Shown: positions 36,901 to 51,900, counted from the first letter of the stretch. The stretch: 64,000 bases of DNA from Stictocephala bisonia (GCA_035578905.1 JAQJVL010001201.1:124001-188000), one strand, 5' to 3'. Notes: generated by a model not told the origin, from the sequence alone. A program made the numbers and translations.

Positions 36901-39900
36901 TCGACCTATCCAACGCTTAAGCGCCTATGGATGGAAATAACAAGAACAAGAAGACTTGAAAACCGTGTCGCTCCTGAATGTGACTTCTTTAATGACAACT
37001 TACAGATCATCCGAATGCACGCCTTTCGCAGTCTTTCCATCTGAAACTGGTTTATTCAATTGTTACTTTTAAAGATACTTGTACCATAGACCTTGTATTA
37101 TACCTAGGTATAATAGAAGGTCTATGCTTGTACTTACAATAGTCATATTTATTCATAATGAATTCTTTTGCCTTCTTGTTAGAGCTGTTTTTATATTATA
37201 TTTGTTTTTATAGTTATTTATTTTAGTATTACATTGTTTATATTGTTGCTGGTATTTATATTATTTATCTTGTTTATATTTAACCTATTATTGTTATGTA
37301 ATTTGATGTGGCTTTTATATTACGATGTCCATCACTATATTCTGTGCCTCCTATGAAAATTGGTTTGAGCATCGGTATGTGTTGTGTGTATCTTATTTGT
37401 GACACATTTATTTATTTTATTACTTCCAACGGTACAAGACCATTTGTACAATGAATAAAGTAGATAGCTAAATATATAAGATAAGCTAACATTTAAGGCC
37501 AAGCAAATACTATATTAAATGGATGCAGTTGACAAAATTCTACTCGTAACACAAACAAAACAATTAAATAACAATAACATAATAAGAAGTGAGAATATGG
37601 ATATAGTAATACAATAAATTAGATAACAATTAAGGGCTAACAATATGTGAACATTACACATTTAATAAACAGCAATAACAACCTTAAAAGTTTGAAACTA
37701 AATAACAACAATAATGGTAGAAAAAAGGTGTAACAATAATAGGTATTCCAACATAACAATGTACACAGCTAATAACGCATACACATGACATAACGAATCA
37801 ATAACCTTAAAAGTACGTAGTAAATGACTACAATAATAATAACAAAAGATAATAAAAATAGTGTAACAATAATAAATAATCCAACATAACATATGTATAC
37901 ATCTGATAACAATAAACGCAACACATGACTTAATAGATTCATACACGTTATACCTAAGCAATTGGTACCGGTAGAAAATTAACTCAGTCATATTCCTCAT
38001 CTGGTTAAAAAGAAGCCCCCTAGAATGTAACCTCTTTACAGCTGACATATGCCCTGATTATTTTTGTACTATTTAGCAGAAAGTCTCAAGCTCAAGTAGT
38101 CGAGTAAAACTCAAACAAAGCAGACGACAAACTCAAAATTTTCAGTATTTTTTGTATTGCATAAATGTTTAAATTTCTCGATAGTTAATAACATAAATTA
38201 AGATAGTTATTTTTTAATTTTGTATAAGTATCTTGCGATTCTCAGTTTATATTAAGATTTTGTGTTGAAAAAAACCTACTAACATTTCAACTTGCATACA
38301 GGTTATGTTGAAGAAAACAATCATACATAACGTTTATTATTATTATATGCAAATATTATATAATTGGGAATCTTACTATGAATCAGAAGTCAGAAATTTT
38401 AGTAAAAGAATTTCAAACTAATCACAGAGAATGTTTTTTGGTAAGTTATGTATTGCTGTATATGGTATGACATGCTTATTTCGTAGGTTAGATAATTGCA
38501 CATTGCTATTGCATATAATGGACCATTATTTTTATTTCTAAGATCACATAGGTTCTGTTAGATAGCAGACAATTTCTATAAATCAAAAACAAATTTGGTA
38601 TGTCGGCACTGGTGGCGCAGCCTGTAACCCAGCTACACGGGGACAAAGTGTTTGGGAGATTGTAGGCGATAGGTTGGAAGCTCGGTCCTCTTAATACCGA
38701 TATGGCGTCCGTTTGATGGTTGCTATTGGCGTGGACACTACTAGAGAAGTCTGGGGTGTCCATGTTGGGTGGTAATCATTGTGCGGATGTTGTGTGGGGG
38801 AGATAACCGAGTATTAGGCTTGTAAATTAGCTGAAAATCAAACCAGCACTACGTGGTTAAGATTCCACGTAAAGCTGTAGGTCCCTTAGTTGCTCTGGCT
38901 GTTGGGATATTAATAAATTGCCCTTTCTGAGGAACAGTTGAACTCAGATAGTAACCAGACTACACTCATCCTACACTCATATAACCATTCATATTCGCCT
39001 TAAAATACCAACAACATCGGCGTCTCATATGTAAGAATATGCGTTTACTAGATGCCTTGCCAATTTTAACTTTTTATTATCATTGTCGGTATCGTAGTTG
39101 GTTCAATCTCAGCTTCATGTGCTAAAGGTTCTCAGTTCGATTCCAATCAGAGTCAATGCATTTTGAGAAGGATCAGCTGATAGTCACTGGCTGTTCATTT
39201 GTCATTGGGCTATTAATTAATGACACTTTCTAAGGAATAGTCGGCCTTAATTTGTAACAATGACTACATTCGCTCATCTACACTCATCACACTCATTCGA
39301 AATCCATATTCGCCCATACTTTGATGATGGGCGTCTTATGAATAAATAAAATAATAAAATAAATAAGAGTCAATCCTAAATGATAATAAAATTTCATAAC
39401 AGAAAAACAATAACAAATGGACAAATAGAAAGATAATAGTTAATTTAATAAGAACATACACTATATCCCAGACTCTGTTTTTATTTTACCTCCTTGTTCA
39501 TTTTATATGCATTTTTAATAAGGATGTAATTTATAAATTCTGTGGGTCACCATTTTAAAAATAGCAAGATATTGATTTGCTCGAGTGGAGATTTTACATA
39601 GGTAAGGTTCTTCTTAAATGCTGTATTAGCATTGTTATCTTTCATTAAAATACCAAGTTCCAGACAGTATGCAGAATCTGTTTAAAATACTAATTTATTA
39701 AATAAAATAGAAGGTGGGTCTTTTGCAGCTTCACTTTTGGTGAAAGGGAGTAATCTAAGCTTAAAAGCTACATGCACCCCTTCATCTAGTAAATTATTTC
39801 AGGCAGTTGAGAAACATCATTTGGAAAGTTTAAGAAAGTGAGGTTAGATATTTTTCTCAAGCATTTAGATAAGAATTATTTTCATGTAGATCAATTGTTG

Positions 39901-42900
39901 GCAAGTTTTTATCAAACAGTGAGTATCTAAACTATTAGAAACTATATGAAAAGTAACTCAGTTTGTGTATGTAAGGTTGTACATCCAAACTAAGCTTATT
40001 AGAATTTACTTGGATGTATGATAAACAAGACAAGTATACTCCTCATGTTTGCGAGGGTCTTTTTTGGGAGATACATGCAGGGTGTTTATTTCAAAACCTA
40101 CCACATTGATGCTTCAATATCTAACAAGTTAGCAAAGTTTATGTTTAAAGAGGGACCTTTATTACTTATTGGAGGTACCAAAAAGAAAATATTTCTAAGA
40201 ATAGGTTGTTACCCTCCCCTCTCAGTCAAACTAAACATTTTCAATCTAAATCTTATAGTACCTCTAATGAAAGCCTGTTCAAAATTTAAAGTTTTGTTAC
40301 AAACATTTTAAAATCCCACCAATTGTTTAGTCACTTGTAAAAGCCTATTTTCGGCGTTTCCAAAAAACATTTTTTAATATGTGCTAAAGGTAAAGTTATA
40401 CTAAAAACATTGTCAAAGTATTAAAACATGTATAACTTGGATTGTTTTGGTAACATGCTTGTAATATAATAGTCATAAACAACACTACTTCTATTTTTGG
40501 TTTTTAAACATTTTAACTAAACATTTTCAAATAGAGGTGAGTGACAACTCATTGTATGCCCTAACAACGCAGAGTAATTTGCCATAAAACGTTTTTAAAT
40601 TGGTGTACTAGCTATGTTGTTTGGTTGAAATAGTAATTTTTACACTGGTATAAATTACATACACATGACTAAACTGTTATTTCAATTTAAACATTTTTTT
40701 TCCAAAACTTTACATTTTGAATGGGTTTTCATAAAATGTACTACATGGTATAGGATGCAGTTTGAACATTTTTTAGTTTGAGTGGGGGAAGGGGCTTAGT
40801 GGTAACAACCCATTTTTGGAAATATTTTCCTGTTGGTTCAAGCATTAAGTAATAAAGGTCCCTTTAAACATAACTTTGCTAACTTGTTTGGTATTGAAGC
40901 AACAAATGTGGAAAGTTTTCAAATGAACCCTCTGTATATATAACATGCTTTAATGAGCATTGGCTGACAGACATTCATTCTGAAATCACAAGAAGCATCT
41001 ATATTGCATCATATATACATACATAGACATTATTCATATTTGGTGATGTTGAATGAGTTTTGGCATCTATTTTATTTTGATGCTGCACTGTTATCGGAAA
41101 AAAATCTGTTTTGTTGTATGAATAACTAAACAAATTATTAGGAAAAAGGATTAATCTTGAGCATTAGGAACATTTGATGGTTATTAGGACAACTCTATCA
41201 CTATTTTTCTACAAGTTTTCTCAGATCTTTGGATAAACTTAACTGTGACATTTTCCAACTGTTCATTACTCTTTTTTTCATTGCCATCTAATGTAAGAAT
41301 TCCTCAAGCTTCTAATATTAAAATGTGGACTTTATTTAATCATTAGTATAAAATACATAAAAATACAAGGATGCTGTCTGTACTTATAACAAGCGCTGTT
41401 CTTCAGTCATAAAGACGAAATACTGCTACTGTAGACTATACAGGTGCCTTCAGTTACAGCCATTTATTCACCAAGTCGGTGGACACTCTTCCATGCTCTG
41501 TCTCGATGAAGCAACTGTATGCAAGCCTGTTGTAACACAAGAGCTACAATTTTACAAAACCATTCCAGAATGTTTGAAACAGTTTGTGCCAATGTACTAT
41601 GGAACAGTGAAAGTCGATCCTATTCAAGATGGAGACTATATAATTCTTTCAGCCACGAAACCATCTAACTATAGCCCACAGCCTTCTAAAACCTTGAAAC
41701 AGTAAGTTCAATTTTTTATTTAGCTGTAATTAGATACATATTTCTTTGTTCATACAACTGTTTATCTATTTTGTACATTAAACGTTACGTTTCTTTAGTG
41801 AACGCATGACATTACATTACTATTTTGTGTATTTTTAACTATTATATTTCTATTTCATGGTTTTGTAATATTATAACATATCATATATTACTCATAAGTT
41901 TTTCTCTTTATATTTAAATTAGTATCTATTTTACTAATACTAATTATTATTCGTGGATTGTAATAAGCGGTATTCGTGGATTGCCTCTCTAGTGGATAGA
42001 ATCGTACTTGAGTGATCGGATACAGCAAGTCAAAGTAAACGACAAGCTTTCAGAAAAAATTAAAATAACGAATGGCGTCCCACAGGAGTCAATTCTTGGG
42101 CCGATTCTGTTCCTTTCTTACGTGAACGACCTAAATTTGACTTTGTCCACTGGAGGAGTAGTACAGTACGCCGATGACACTACCCTTATTTTTAAAAGCG
42201 AATCCAAAGAATCTCTGGAAATTTTAACTTACCGGAAAGTAAATGCTTGCATCCAACATTTTTCTGAAAACCGACTAGACATGAATAAATCAAAGACTAA
42301 TTTTATTTGCTTTGCTCCTCGCAGAAGAGTTGGCAGGTGCAGTTTGAACGTCATAATTGATAATACCCTTATTGAAGAAGTTAACTGCACCAAGTTCTTG
42401 GGTATGCACCTAGATAAAGGGCTGACTTGGGACTGCCATGTAGACTCAGTCTGTGCAAAGCTGTCTTCAAACTTATTTGTTCTCAGATATTTCGCAAAAG
42501 TGTGCTCACTACATGTATTAAAAATGGTGTATTATGGCCTCGTGTACCCGCATTTGTGTTACGGAATTACACTGTGGGGAAGTTGCACGAATACTAATTT
42601 TCAAAGAGCATTCGTTTTGCAGAAAAAAGCACTTAGAATTATACTTAGGCTGACTGTAGGGCGATGAAGTAGTTCCTCCGCGACACTAGTGTGGTATAGG
42701 CGGATGACTCCCACCACTGGAACTGTAAGGATGGAGCTGCCGGACAAGTAGGCTAAAAGGGACCACTATCAGATGGAGAAAAGGTCACTAATATCACCTC
42801 ACATTCGTTACCAAACTTTGACTTTTAGAATATTCTAAATTAATTGACCAGTCAGCTGTTGACGTTTTACGGTTGATTGTGTCTAAAAAAATTAATTGCT

Positions 42901-45900
42901 ACACTTACAATTACAATACTACTGTACGTGTATGGGTAGGCGGGTGGGTCAATACTACTGTACGTGTATGGGTGGGCGGGTGGGTCAATACTACTGTACG
43001 TGTATGTGTGGGCAGGTGGGTCAATACCAATGTACGTGTATGGGTGGGCAGGTGGGTCAATACCAATGTACGTGTATGGGTGGGCGGGTATGTTAATAAT
43101 AATGTATGTGTGTAGTTGAGTGGGTCAATATCACCGTACGTGTATGGGTGGGCAGGTGGGTCAATACCAATGTACGTGTATGGGTGGGCGGGTATGTTAA
43201 TAATAATGTATGTGTGTAGTTGAGTGGGTCAATATCACCGTACGTGTAAGGGTGGGGGTCAATATTACAGTATAGGTATAGGTTTCTGGGTGAGTTAGTA
43301 CACCGTACGTTAGTGCGTGTGTAGGTCAAGTGTAAGGGTGGGTAAGTGGGTAAATTTTTTCTGGTTGTCAACGAAATGCAAAAGTAAAGTTGAGGATTTT
43401 TGCTAAATAGTGTTATCACGAATGAATGGACACAATACATGCCCCATAATAATAACATACACAAATAGAAGTCATGGAAAACACGCAAGGACTTTAGGTA
43501 ACAAGAAATATAAAAAGCTCTCCGCCCACCTGAATAATTCCTGAATAAACCTGAAAAATCGAGAGTCGTGTCATGGGTCGTTTAAGGAGTTGGGTCTGCT
43601 TACTTTACCGTCTTTATACATGTACGAGACCATCATCTACTGGTCAGTTTAAATGCAGTCTGCCCCGAGGCAGTAATGTACATGAGCACGCAACGAGAGG
43701 CAGGGATGATTTTAGACAAGATCGCCACCGCCTAAAACTGTTTGAAGCGTTACCTTCCCAGGTCGGTGCTAAACTGTTAAATAAACTGCCAATAAACATA
43801 AAGTTTCAAAAAAGCGAAAAGCTATTTAAAACCAAACTTAGGAGTTTTCTTATTATGGTGCCTTTTACAGTGTGTGATTTTCTCCAGGTTTAAAGGTAAA
43901 ATGGTATGTTAGTTCTCTATTGTGGAGTGTCAAAGTGTTTTTACTATTAGTTTTGACTAGTGTTTCACGGAATTGATGACATTATTTTAGTTTATAATTT
44001 GTTAGGTTTAATGACACTTGCTGTACAATTACACATTGTGAAATGGCAAATAAAGAATATTCTATTCTATCAAATTAATTAAAATGTTTGACATTTTAAT
44101 TTTAATCAAATGCAACCATCATGATAATTGAGTCAAATGTCTAAAGAGTGATTTAGGAAGTTGGATTCCTTACAGTTTATAAGTCTTATAAACATTAGAT
44201 AGCTTTACTCTTAAGTTAAAAAAGGAAATTGCAGAATCAGGATGTTTTTAGATTTCCTTTGAGTTTTCGATTCATTTCATTCATTTTGTGAATCATGCCC
44301 TGAACTGTGCTAAATTAACTAAAGCAGGATGAGTCAGGGTACAATTTCCATTCATCCAATTGCCCTTAACTTAGACAACAAAACAAATTCACTTACACAA
44401 TCAGAATATGTTCTGACAGACCTATCTGTCCATTTAACGTTTGTCATGATAGAAATGCTATCTCATTTCTATTTTTTTTATTCAGTGTCTGCAAGATTAT
44501 AATTTAACAATTTGTAAATTAGCAAATTGCACAAGGTTTACGATAAATCAGTAAAGTTGACTAATACCATTGATTTTATTAGCACATAGATAGATTTCTC
44601 ATCCAATGTTAAATTTTGTGAATCAAATTATGAACTGTTTTTGTGGTCCATTGTTGAGTGCAAGTGCAGTCCCATGTCAATGTACTGCAGTTTAAACCAG
44701 CTGTGGTTGCGGGCCTCACTATCTAACAAATTTACTGGCACAAATATTCCTGTTTCATGAGATATCTATTTGTAAATAATAATGCAATCAAGGCTAATTA
44801 CTGATTTACCTTCCTCCACACTCAAAACATTCACTAATCAAAAATAATTTATATTGAAGTTGAAACTCAACCTACAGGATTTTATTCTAACAGTAGTGCT
44901 TGAAGTAGTTGTCAAATGTTCCAGACTGAGGCTGCATAAGAATGGTAATATAGAAGTGGATGGAATGCCAGTCTCAGCCACTTTTGAGTGCGACCAAACA
45001 ATGAGTGAAACCTCGGCGCAAGTGAACCCATGGGTACTTAAGTGCCATAGAGAGTACATTGCCAAACTGATGGATGAAAAGGGAGGCGAGTCATTGCCTC
45101 TTGGTATCCTTTATAAAGTCTTCATGAAGTGCTTTTAAAGTCCAAGGCAACACATACATCTTTATTTATTTTAATATACAAAATATTAGTGAATAGTTTC
45201 AAATCTTGAGAGAAAATGCTGATATCTAAAGTGACAGTTTTATCTTGGAACTTATGCTTAAGTGGCTGGTGTTATCACTAGAATCTATATTTTTAGGTGA
45301 CGTCCGCGTCAAGATGCTATCTACATTATGTACAAGATAACCAGACGTTTCGCCCATGCTGTGATGTGGCATCCTCGTTGGTAATGCATATCAGATATCA
45401 GTGGTGGTGGTCTCAGCGATACCACTGAGGATGCCACATCACAGCATGGGCGAAACATCAGGTTATCTTGTACATAATATAGATAGCACCTTGACACGGT
45501 TGTCACCAGAGAAAATATAGATTCTAATTATGACAGTTTTATGTTTAGACTCAATTGAGTCTCACAGTTATTTTTAAACGTTTCAATGCCTTGTCAATGT
45601 AGCATTCAGGTAATACATTATTGTGCCCTATTGTAAAAAACTTATCTTAAGAAATTTGTAATTTTACTTTTTATTGGTTCATATTTTCTAGAAGATTGAT
45701 TTTTACCTTTGAATTCTTAAAGTTAAGTCACGGGGTTTTTTTTTTAATAACTATACCTGTCGTAAATTACTCAATTTATAAAATAATATGTCTGTTTCTC
45801 AAGTACCCTAAACTACCAAAATATTCTCTTAGACTAATTTTTGTAATTGAGTTTCTGTTATCACTACGGTACCATATGATTATACGATTATGCATTTAAT

Positions 45901-48900
45901 ACAAATATAAGTATTCAAAATACAACTTATAATTATTTATGGTTTATTACAAAATGTTGACTGTGCATATTTTTGTTTACATACAATCAAGTTATAATTA
46001 CTTTATTGCCAAATAATAGAGGACACAAATTAAATTTGAATTACTACTTTTTATAATTAAATCCTTAACTGAGTTATACAGATTTCATGGTATTAGAGAA
46101 TTTGACATGGAGGTTCAGTTTACCTTGTATTTTGGATCTTAAAATGGGTACGAGACAACATGGAGACAATGATAGCTTGGCAAAACGTCAGAGAAAAATG
46201 GTAAAAGTAATTTCTACCACTACGGCAAAATTGGGTCTCAGAATTGGAGGAATGCAGGTACGGACTTTAGCTATAAAGATTTGTGGACTCTCATAATGTA
46301 ACTTTAGTATAATTTAATAGTACATCAAATAATATTTCTTAAACAACGTAAAGAATAAAAATCAATAGATTATTAATAGAAAGACAATAAATATCTTTGA
46401 AAGTTTTATGTTGCCTATCTTGGATAATTGATTAAAAAAATAGATTAATTATTTCATTTTTAATTTAATAGGACGACAAAGCTGATTTTTTATAGCTATT
46501 TTGTTACACAGTACAATTTTAAAACATATGAAATGTTTTTACCGAGCTGAATTTATTGAAAAGTTTAAAGTTTTGTTTATCTGTTTTGTCAACTACTTAA
46601 TCTTGCATCGTTCTCTAACATTGCTTATTGCTTATGTACGGAATCTGAGTCTGGGTTTCATATACCAGCTTAAAAAGGTTAATAAAATTGTATTCAGTAT
46701 AAAAACACATCTTTACTTTAGCTAATTAGTGGCTAATGATAAAGTAACCGGCAGCAGCAGATGTAGTTAGATGCTTGGTTTCAGTTCACTCAAAAGTTTC
46801 TTCACAAAACTACAGACCGGGTTTAAGAAAAGCCTCCACTTATCTTGATAACAATTAAAGACTATGTTTTGTTTCAGAACTCGGATAAAAAAAAAAAAAA
46901 AACTGCAAAATAACTATTAACAACATTGATACAGTTGAAAATGGACTACCAAATATTATTGATCAAGTACCCCAGTCGCACATGGAACTACAAATCAGGC
47001 CATTAAGAAAAGTATTCCCTCGTCACAAAAATATGCTTTAAAGAGTCAAAAACACTTGCGTTTGTGGTCTGTAATAGTCAAAGACCCAGCTACACTAGAG
47101 ACGGTTGCATGATTTTAAAGAAAACTAAAACTGACAAGTGAACCGTGCAATGGTTATGCATATCCTCGGATTCCGAGTCTGGGATGTTTCAGTTTTAAGT
47201 TAAGTTTAACTTTAATTTAAAACTAAAACTGAAACTGAAACATCTCAGACTCAGAATCTGAGACTGTGCACAACCATTGCATGGTTTACTTGTCTGATAG
47301 TTAAATGTGCTTTATACGAGGTGTATTCAGAAAGTAAGTACCATTTCAATGTACTGCCGCTGCAGCTCTGCAGTCGGCATTCTGCACATGCACTCTAGTC
47401 GTTCTTATTCACTGGCCCGAACTGATGCCATTTTGGTTGCTCTACATTGTGCTTTTAGTTTTCTTTGCTCTCCCCCTGATTGTGAGGTCCGTTCTGTAAT
47501 AAGATGCAAAGGATGTGAAACCGGCTGATTTTATTTTTAAATAATATGTAAAGTCTTATAATTGTTATTAATATGTTTCCATGTATTATGAGGTTAAGTT
47601 GTGGAGGTTAACTTCGCCTCTTGGAAAAATTAAGATGTTTTCCATTTCATTTAATCAATTCATTTTCGTTTAATTTATAGTACACTTTCAGATAGTTGAT
47701 AGTTAATCTATACACTTATTGGCCTTGTTGTAATTATGACAATTTTGAGGTTAAACAAAGATTTTAACCCTTTCGATGCTGCTGTCCGATATATCGGACC
47801 GCGGTAGTTACGCTAAAAATGCTGCGGTCCGATATATCGGACCGCTCGTAATTTTTTTTTTCGATAAGGCATTTTCGTTAATATGCCATATATACGGTAC
47901 CAATCTGTTGATAATTGATTATAGTACTCAGAAAAAGTGTTTAAAACATCTTTTAAATATGCGTTTGTTGAAATATATTTGTCACTCTTGAAATTATCGC
48001 TCAAATGTGACAAATATCTGATTTTGTACTGTCGAAAAAAGTTACGATAAATCCTGGGATTTTCTAGGTAAGACTTTGAAATTTGGTATGCATGTTAGTA
48101 ATTAAATGTTCTTTCAAATAAAGTCACTTTTATAGCCCTAGTATTTTTTTTTGTATGGTCTAAAAAGTTTCTAAATTGAAAAATTAAAAAAAAAATTTTA
48201 ATTTTTTAAAAAAGTTGATTTTACAAATTAAAACCAATATTTTATTTAAGAAAATATATAAGTAGTAAAAAGAGCATTTCAAAACAAGAAAAACCAAAAA
48301 ATAATTATGAAAATATATTGAAAAATAACAAAGTTAGAACAAAATAACGTAAACTATGCATATTCACTAAAAATACCCCCGGCATTTCTCGCATACCAAG
48401 GGAAAAAATGCCCGGCATCGAAAGGGTTAACATTTACCTTTACTATTACAATAAATTATCAGAACTATCATTAACAATATAAATAAATAAAACACATATG
48501 GAACTAAACAAAAAATAATAAATAAAACACAAAACTAAATATAAATAAAGATCAAATATTCATGAATACAATCAGCTGGAATTCTCTTATATTTTTGATT
48601 TTGTACTGATGTGAATTCTGCATGATTTTGATGATTTGAGATAAAGTGTTGAGGATATTGTTGCGATAGGCTCTATGCTTAGTGCTTTTATACCGACACA
48701 GCATCTGCTTAATGGTTGTCATCGACATAGATATTACTAGAGAAGTCTGAGGTGCCCATGTTGGATGGTAGTCAAGTTCCGGATGTTTTGTAAGGAAGAG
48801 AACCATGTTTCAGGCTTGTCAGTTAGCTGAAAATCAGACCAACACTACGTGGTTCAGATTCCACATAAAGCTGTAGGTCCCTTAGTTGCTCTGGCTATTG

Positions 48901-51900
48901 GGCTATTAATAAATAGCTCTTTCTGAGGAACAGTTGACCTTAGTTAGTAACAATGACTACACTCATCCATCTACACTCATCACATTCATTCGCTCCTCAT
49001 ATACACCCATATCTTGACGATCAGCGTCTTATGAATCAATAATTAATAAATAATAATGAATGTGCAGGTGTATCAAGCTTCATCAGGAAAATTCCTCTGC
49101 TTCAATAAACTATATGGTCGGACACTATCAGTGACAGGGTTTCACAATGCATTGCGCAAATTCCTGCATGACGGAACTTGCCTGCGTACTGATGCTTTGC
49201 CCCCACTCATCCGCAGATTAGAGGAGCTTCATAACACTCTGTCTGGTCTGGATTCCATCAGATTGTTTACTACGTCTTTGCTGCTGCTCTACCAGGGCCG
49301 GGAAGCCAGTGAGTAAGTGCAATACTATTAAATTTTATTATCGTGGGCTTTAGATATTGTGAAACTTCATTAACCTGAGAGAACTTACATTGATTTTAAA
49401 ACACAACATTTCATGTTCAGAATTTTTTCCTGGTCATAAAATAACCTTTTTTATCATGCATTAATTTATTATTTATTATCTGATGAAAACTAACTTTAAC
49501 ACACAGCTATTATAAAAAAATGTATCGTAAATGAAAAACTAATCTAAATGTATCATTAGACATGTAAAATACAATATAAGATAAACAGTTTTGATGTTTA
49601 GATTATATTTAAACCAGTCTCGAGTAAATTGATAGAAGATAAATTTGTCAGGAGACACAATATGCAAATATGTATGGTAGTGATGGAAACGAAGAGAAAT
49701 TCTTATAATAGATAAATGTAAGAGCTCATCTCTAGAAGTGTTATTTTATACAGAATTCTTGAGTGTTCTTACCTTCAATCCAACTTGATTCCTCGATCGA
49801 TTATTGAGATATCGATTTTACGTCCTTATAGCCATCATCACTTCCAAACGAAGACCAAGTTTTTTTTCGATATCGCAATAGTTGACCTAGGGATCAAGTT
49901 GGATTGCTAAGATAACAGGACAAGTATTATTAAGAAGTTAATTGGAATTATGATTAAACAAGTTTTGTACATTTGTAAAACAGTTGATTATTGAGATTAG
50001 CCACTTTTTGAATACATTGTTTTAATGCAACAGAGAAAAATATTGTAAGAATACTGGAATGCTTTTCGTTTCTCTAAAAGTAACTAAAAGTAACAAAAAC
50101 ATCAAGTAATGCACCAGTACTCACTTAGGCACGATACACTTCACTGCCCAGTTCACCGGCTTGCTCTATATGAACGGGGTGTTTTTTATTCCGCCTTAAG
50201 GCTTCACAACAATCTACCAACACATAATAAAAATCAAAGAACCCTGTCTGGGTTTAGGGGAACTCTCAGAGGCCATCTCATTGATTAGTCTTACTACTCA
50301 GTAAGAGAGTTTTTTGATAAGTAGTCATCTTAGTTGATAATGATCTAAAGTATTTACTTATATTGTTCTGTATTATTATCATTAGACAATTTTATATTAT
50401 TGTACTATAGATAATGACTAGTCATATGTTTACTGAAGACTTTCTTCTTGATTGTAAACCGATGGGACAGAAATAAATAAATAAATAAATAAACTGTAGT
50501 TTATCACATCCCTTTTCGGAATCATTTCATCAAATCATTTCATGGTTATTTCGATTGACAATTCCTATCAATACACAGTTATGATGCCAAAAAAGAGGAA
50601 AGTTTCTTAAATCTGATAACAAATTTAGAAGAAATAGAGGAAATATTAAAATTTATAAAGATTAAGTGTATAGTTTCAGTAGAAATATAAGTACAAATTG
50701 GTTTCTATAACTATTATGTTAAATATTACTGCACAATATTACTGTACTAACACAATGTACCGTTTATTACAGTGACAGGGACACTGTTAATGGTGACAGT
50801 AACGAAGTTTGCAACGCTAAGGAGTCTGAACTAGAAGAACGGGCTGGCAGAACAAGTAGTGTCGATCGACAAAGTGACTCATTAAAAGTCCACAACAACT
50901 TCCGTCACCGCAGTTCTAGCTGTAATCCTTCAAGAAAGCCGTAAGTTGTTCTGTGATTCTATTTTCAATAGAAGTAAGTTGTTCTATTTTTAATGATTAT
51001 TTTTGGCAAAATTTCTTTTTTTCAGTTACTAAATAAAGTTTTTAAATATGTATTTAGTATTCAGTTTTTGGTGGGAGTATGCCTTACAAGTAAGGTTACA
51101 GTCTGACAATAGAGAACTTACGAAAGAAAAAGCATAGAAAGTAAGAAAACTGAGAACAAGATTCCAATAAAATACAAACGAAGAGGCGCTTTTCATGTAG
51201 AGAAGTAAACAAAACCTGAGGGAATAACAACAATTCAGAAATCAGAAAACTAAGAAACACATTGGAGATAACACATAACTTAACTAACACAATAAGTTAA
51301 AAAAAATGTAATACATTTATAACTCCTCAATGTTTAATAACTGTGGTGAATGGTTTGGAAAAACCAATAAATCAACTATTTTGATATAACTAAGCCGTAA
51401 AATGAGAAAATGTTACCTTCGCCTTCATTTATTCAGTTTTTTTAATGCCATATTTGGTGACGAAAAGCAATTATTTTACCTAAACTCTGTATTAGAATGC
51501 TCAACCACTGTCACTTAATAATTTTACGATATTTCCATTTAATGATAAATAGTATTCCCTCCTATTAATTAAAAAAAAAATCGGTCACAATCCAACTTTC
51601 AAGCCTTTCATCTACCTTAAAACTTTCATAATTCAAACATTTTCTTATCTAGTTATAACTAGAATGACTTAGCTGACACCCCTTCTTTTACAGCCGTCAC
51701 CTTCACTACTTACGTATCACTCGCTTAATTTCAATTTGCAAGTTTTGTAATAAATAGATATATAACAGTTTCAGGCCTGTAGAATGGACGAAGGAAGAAC
51801 CCCTGACTGATGTTCGCATCATCGACTTTGCTCACTCGACACACCAAGCAATGGATGACTCAGTCACATACACTGGCCCTGACAGCGGCTTCTTGTTTGG

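Larger units (their letters stand above)
35515..37460 (+). mobile_element. LINE fragment with reverse transcriptase
   Basis: Open for about 240 codons (to 36223): IKNGVPQGSILGPILFL, the catalytic FADDTTLF, KLKLNTDKTGYLCL, TDFLGVRWDDGLTW and ALWGGYKS, all in RT order. After a stop and a MITE insertion (36345-36681) the frame resumes with GLKFYQSLPKFVSEI. The 3' end lies near CAATGAATAAAG (37450-37461). Truncated at the 5' side. Lies in IP6K intron 1. Confidence 0.8.
41980..44072 (+). mobile_element. LINE fragment with reverse transcriptase, in IP6K intron 2
   Basis: Open for over 200 codons to 42666: DRIQQVKVNDKLSEKIK, GVPQESILGPILFL (usual GVPQGS), YADDTTLIF, CTKFLGMHLDKGLTWD and YGITLWGSC. 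An ~900 bp insertion with a minisatellite follows. The LINE resumes near 43562 with SCHGSFKELGLLTLPSLYMY and KLLNKLPINIKF. The 3' end is near GGCAAATAAAGAATATTC. Truncated at the 5' side. Confidence 0.82.

Noticed and set aside
42873..43115. Repetitive Val/Gly/Trp-rich ORFs
   Set aside because: Translations of the GTGGG-rich minisatellite in all frames; not proteins.
48552..48806. 84-codon ORF (- strand)
   Set aside because: Overlaps the family B SINE in antisense; explained by the repeat.
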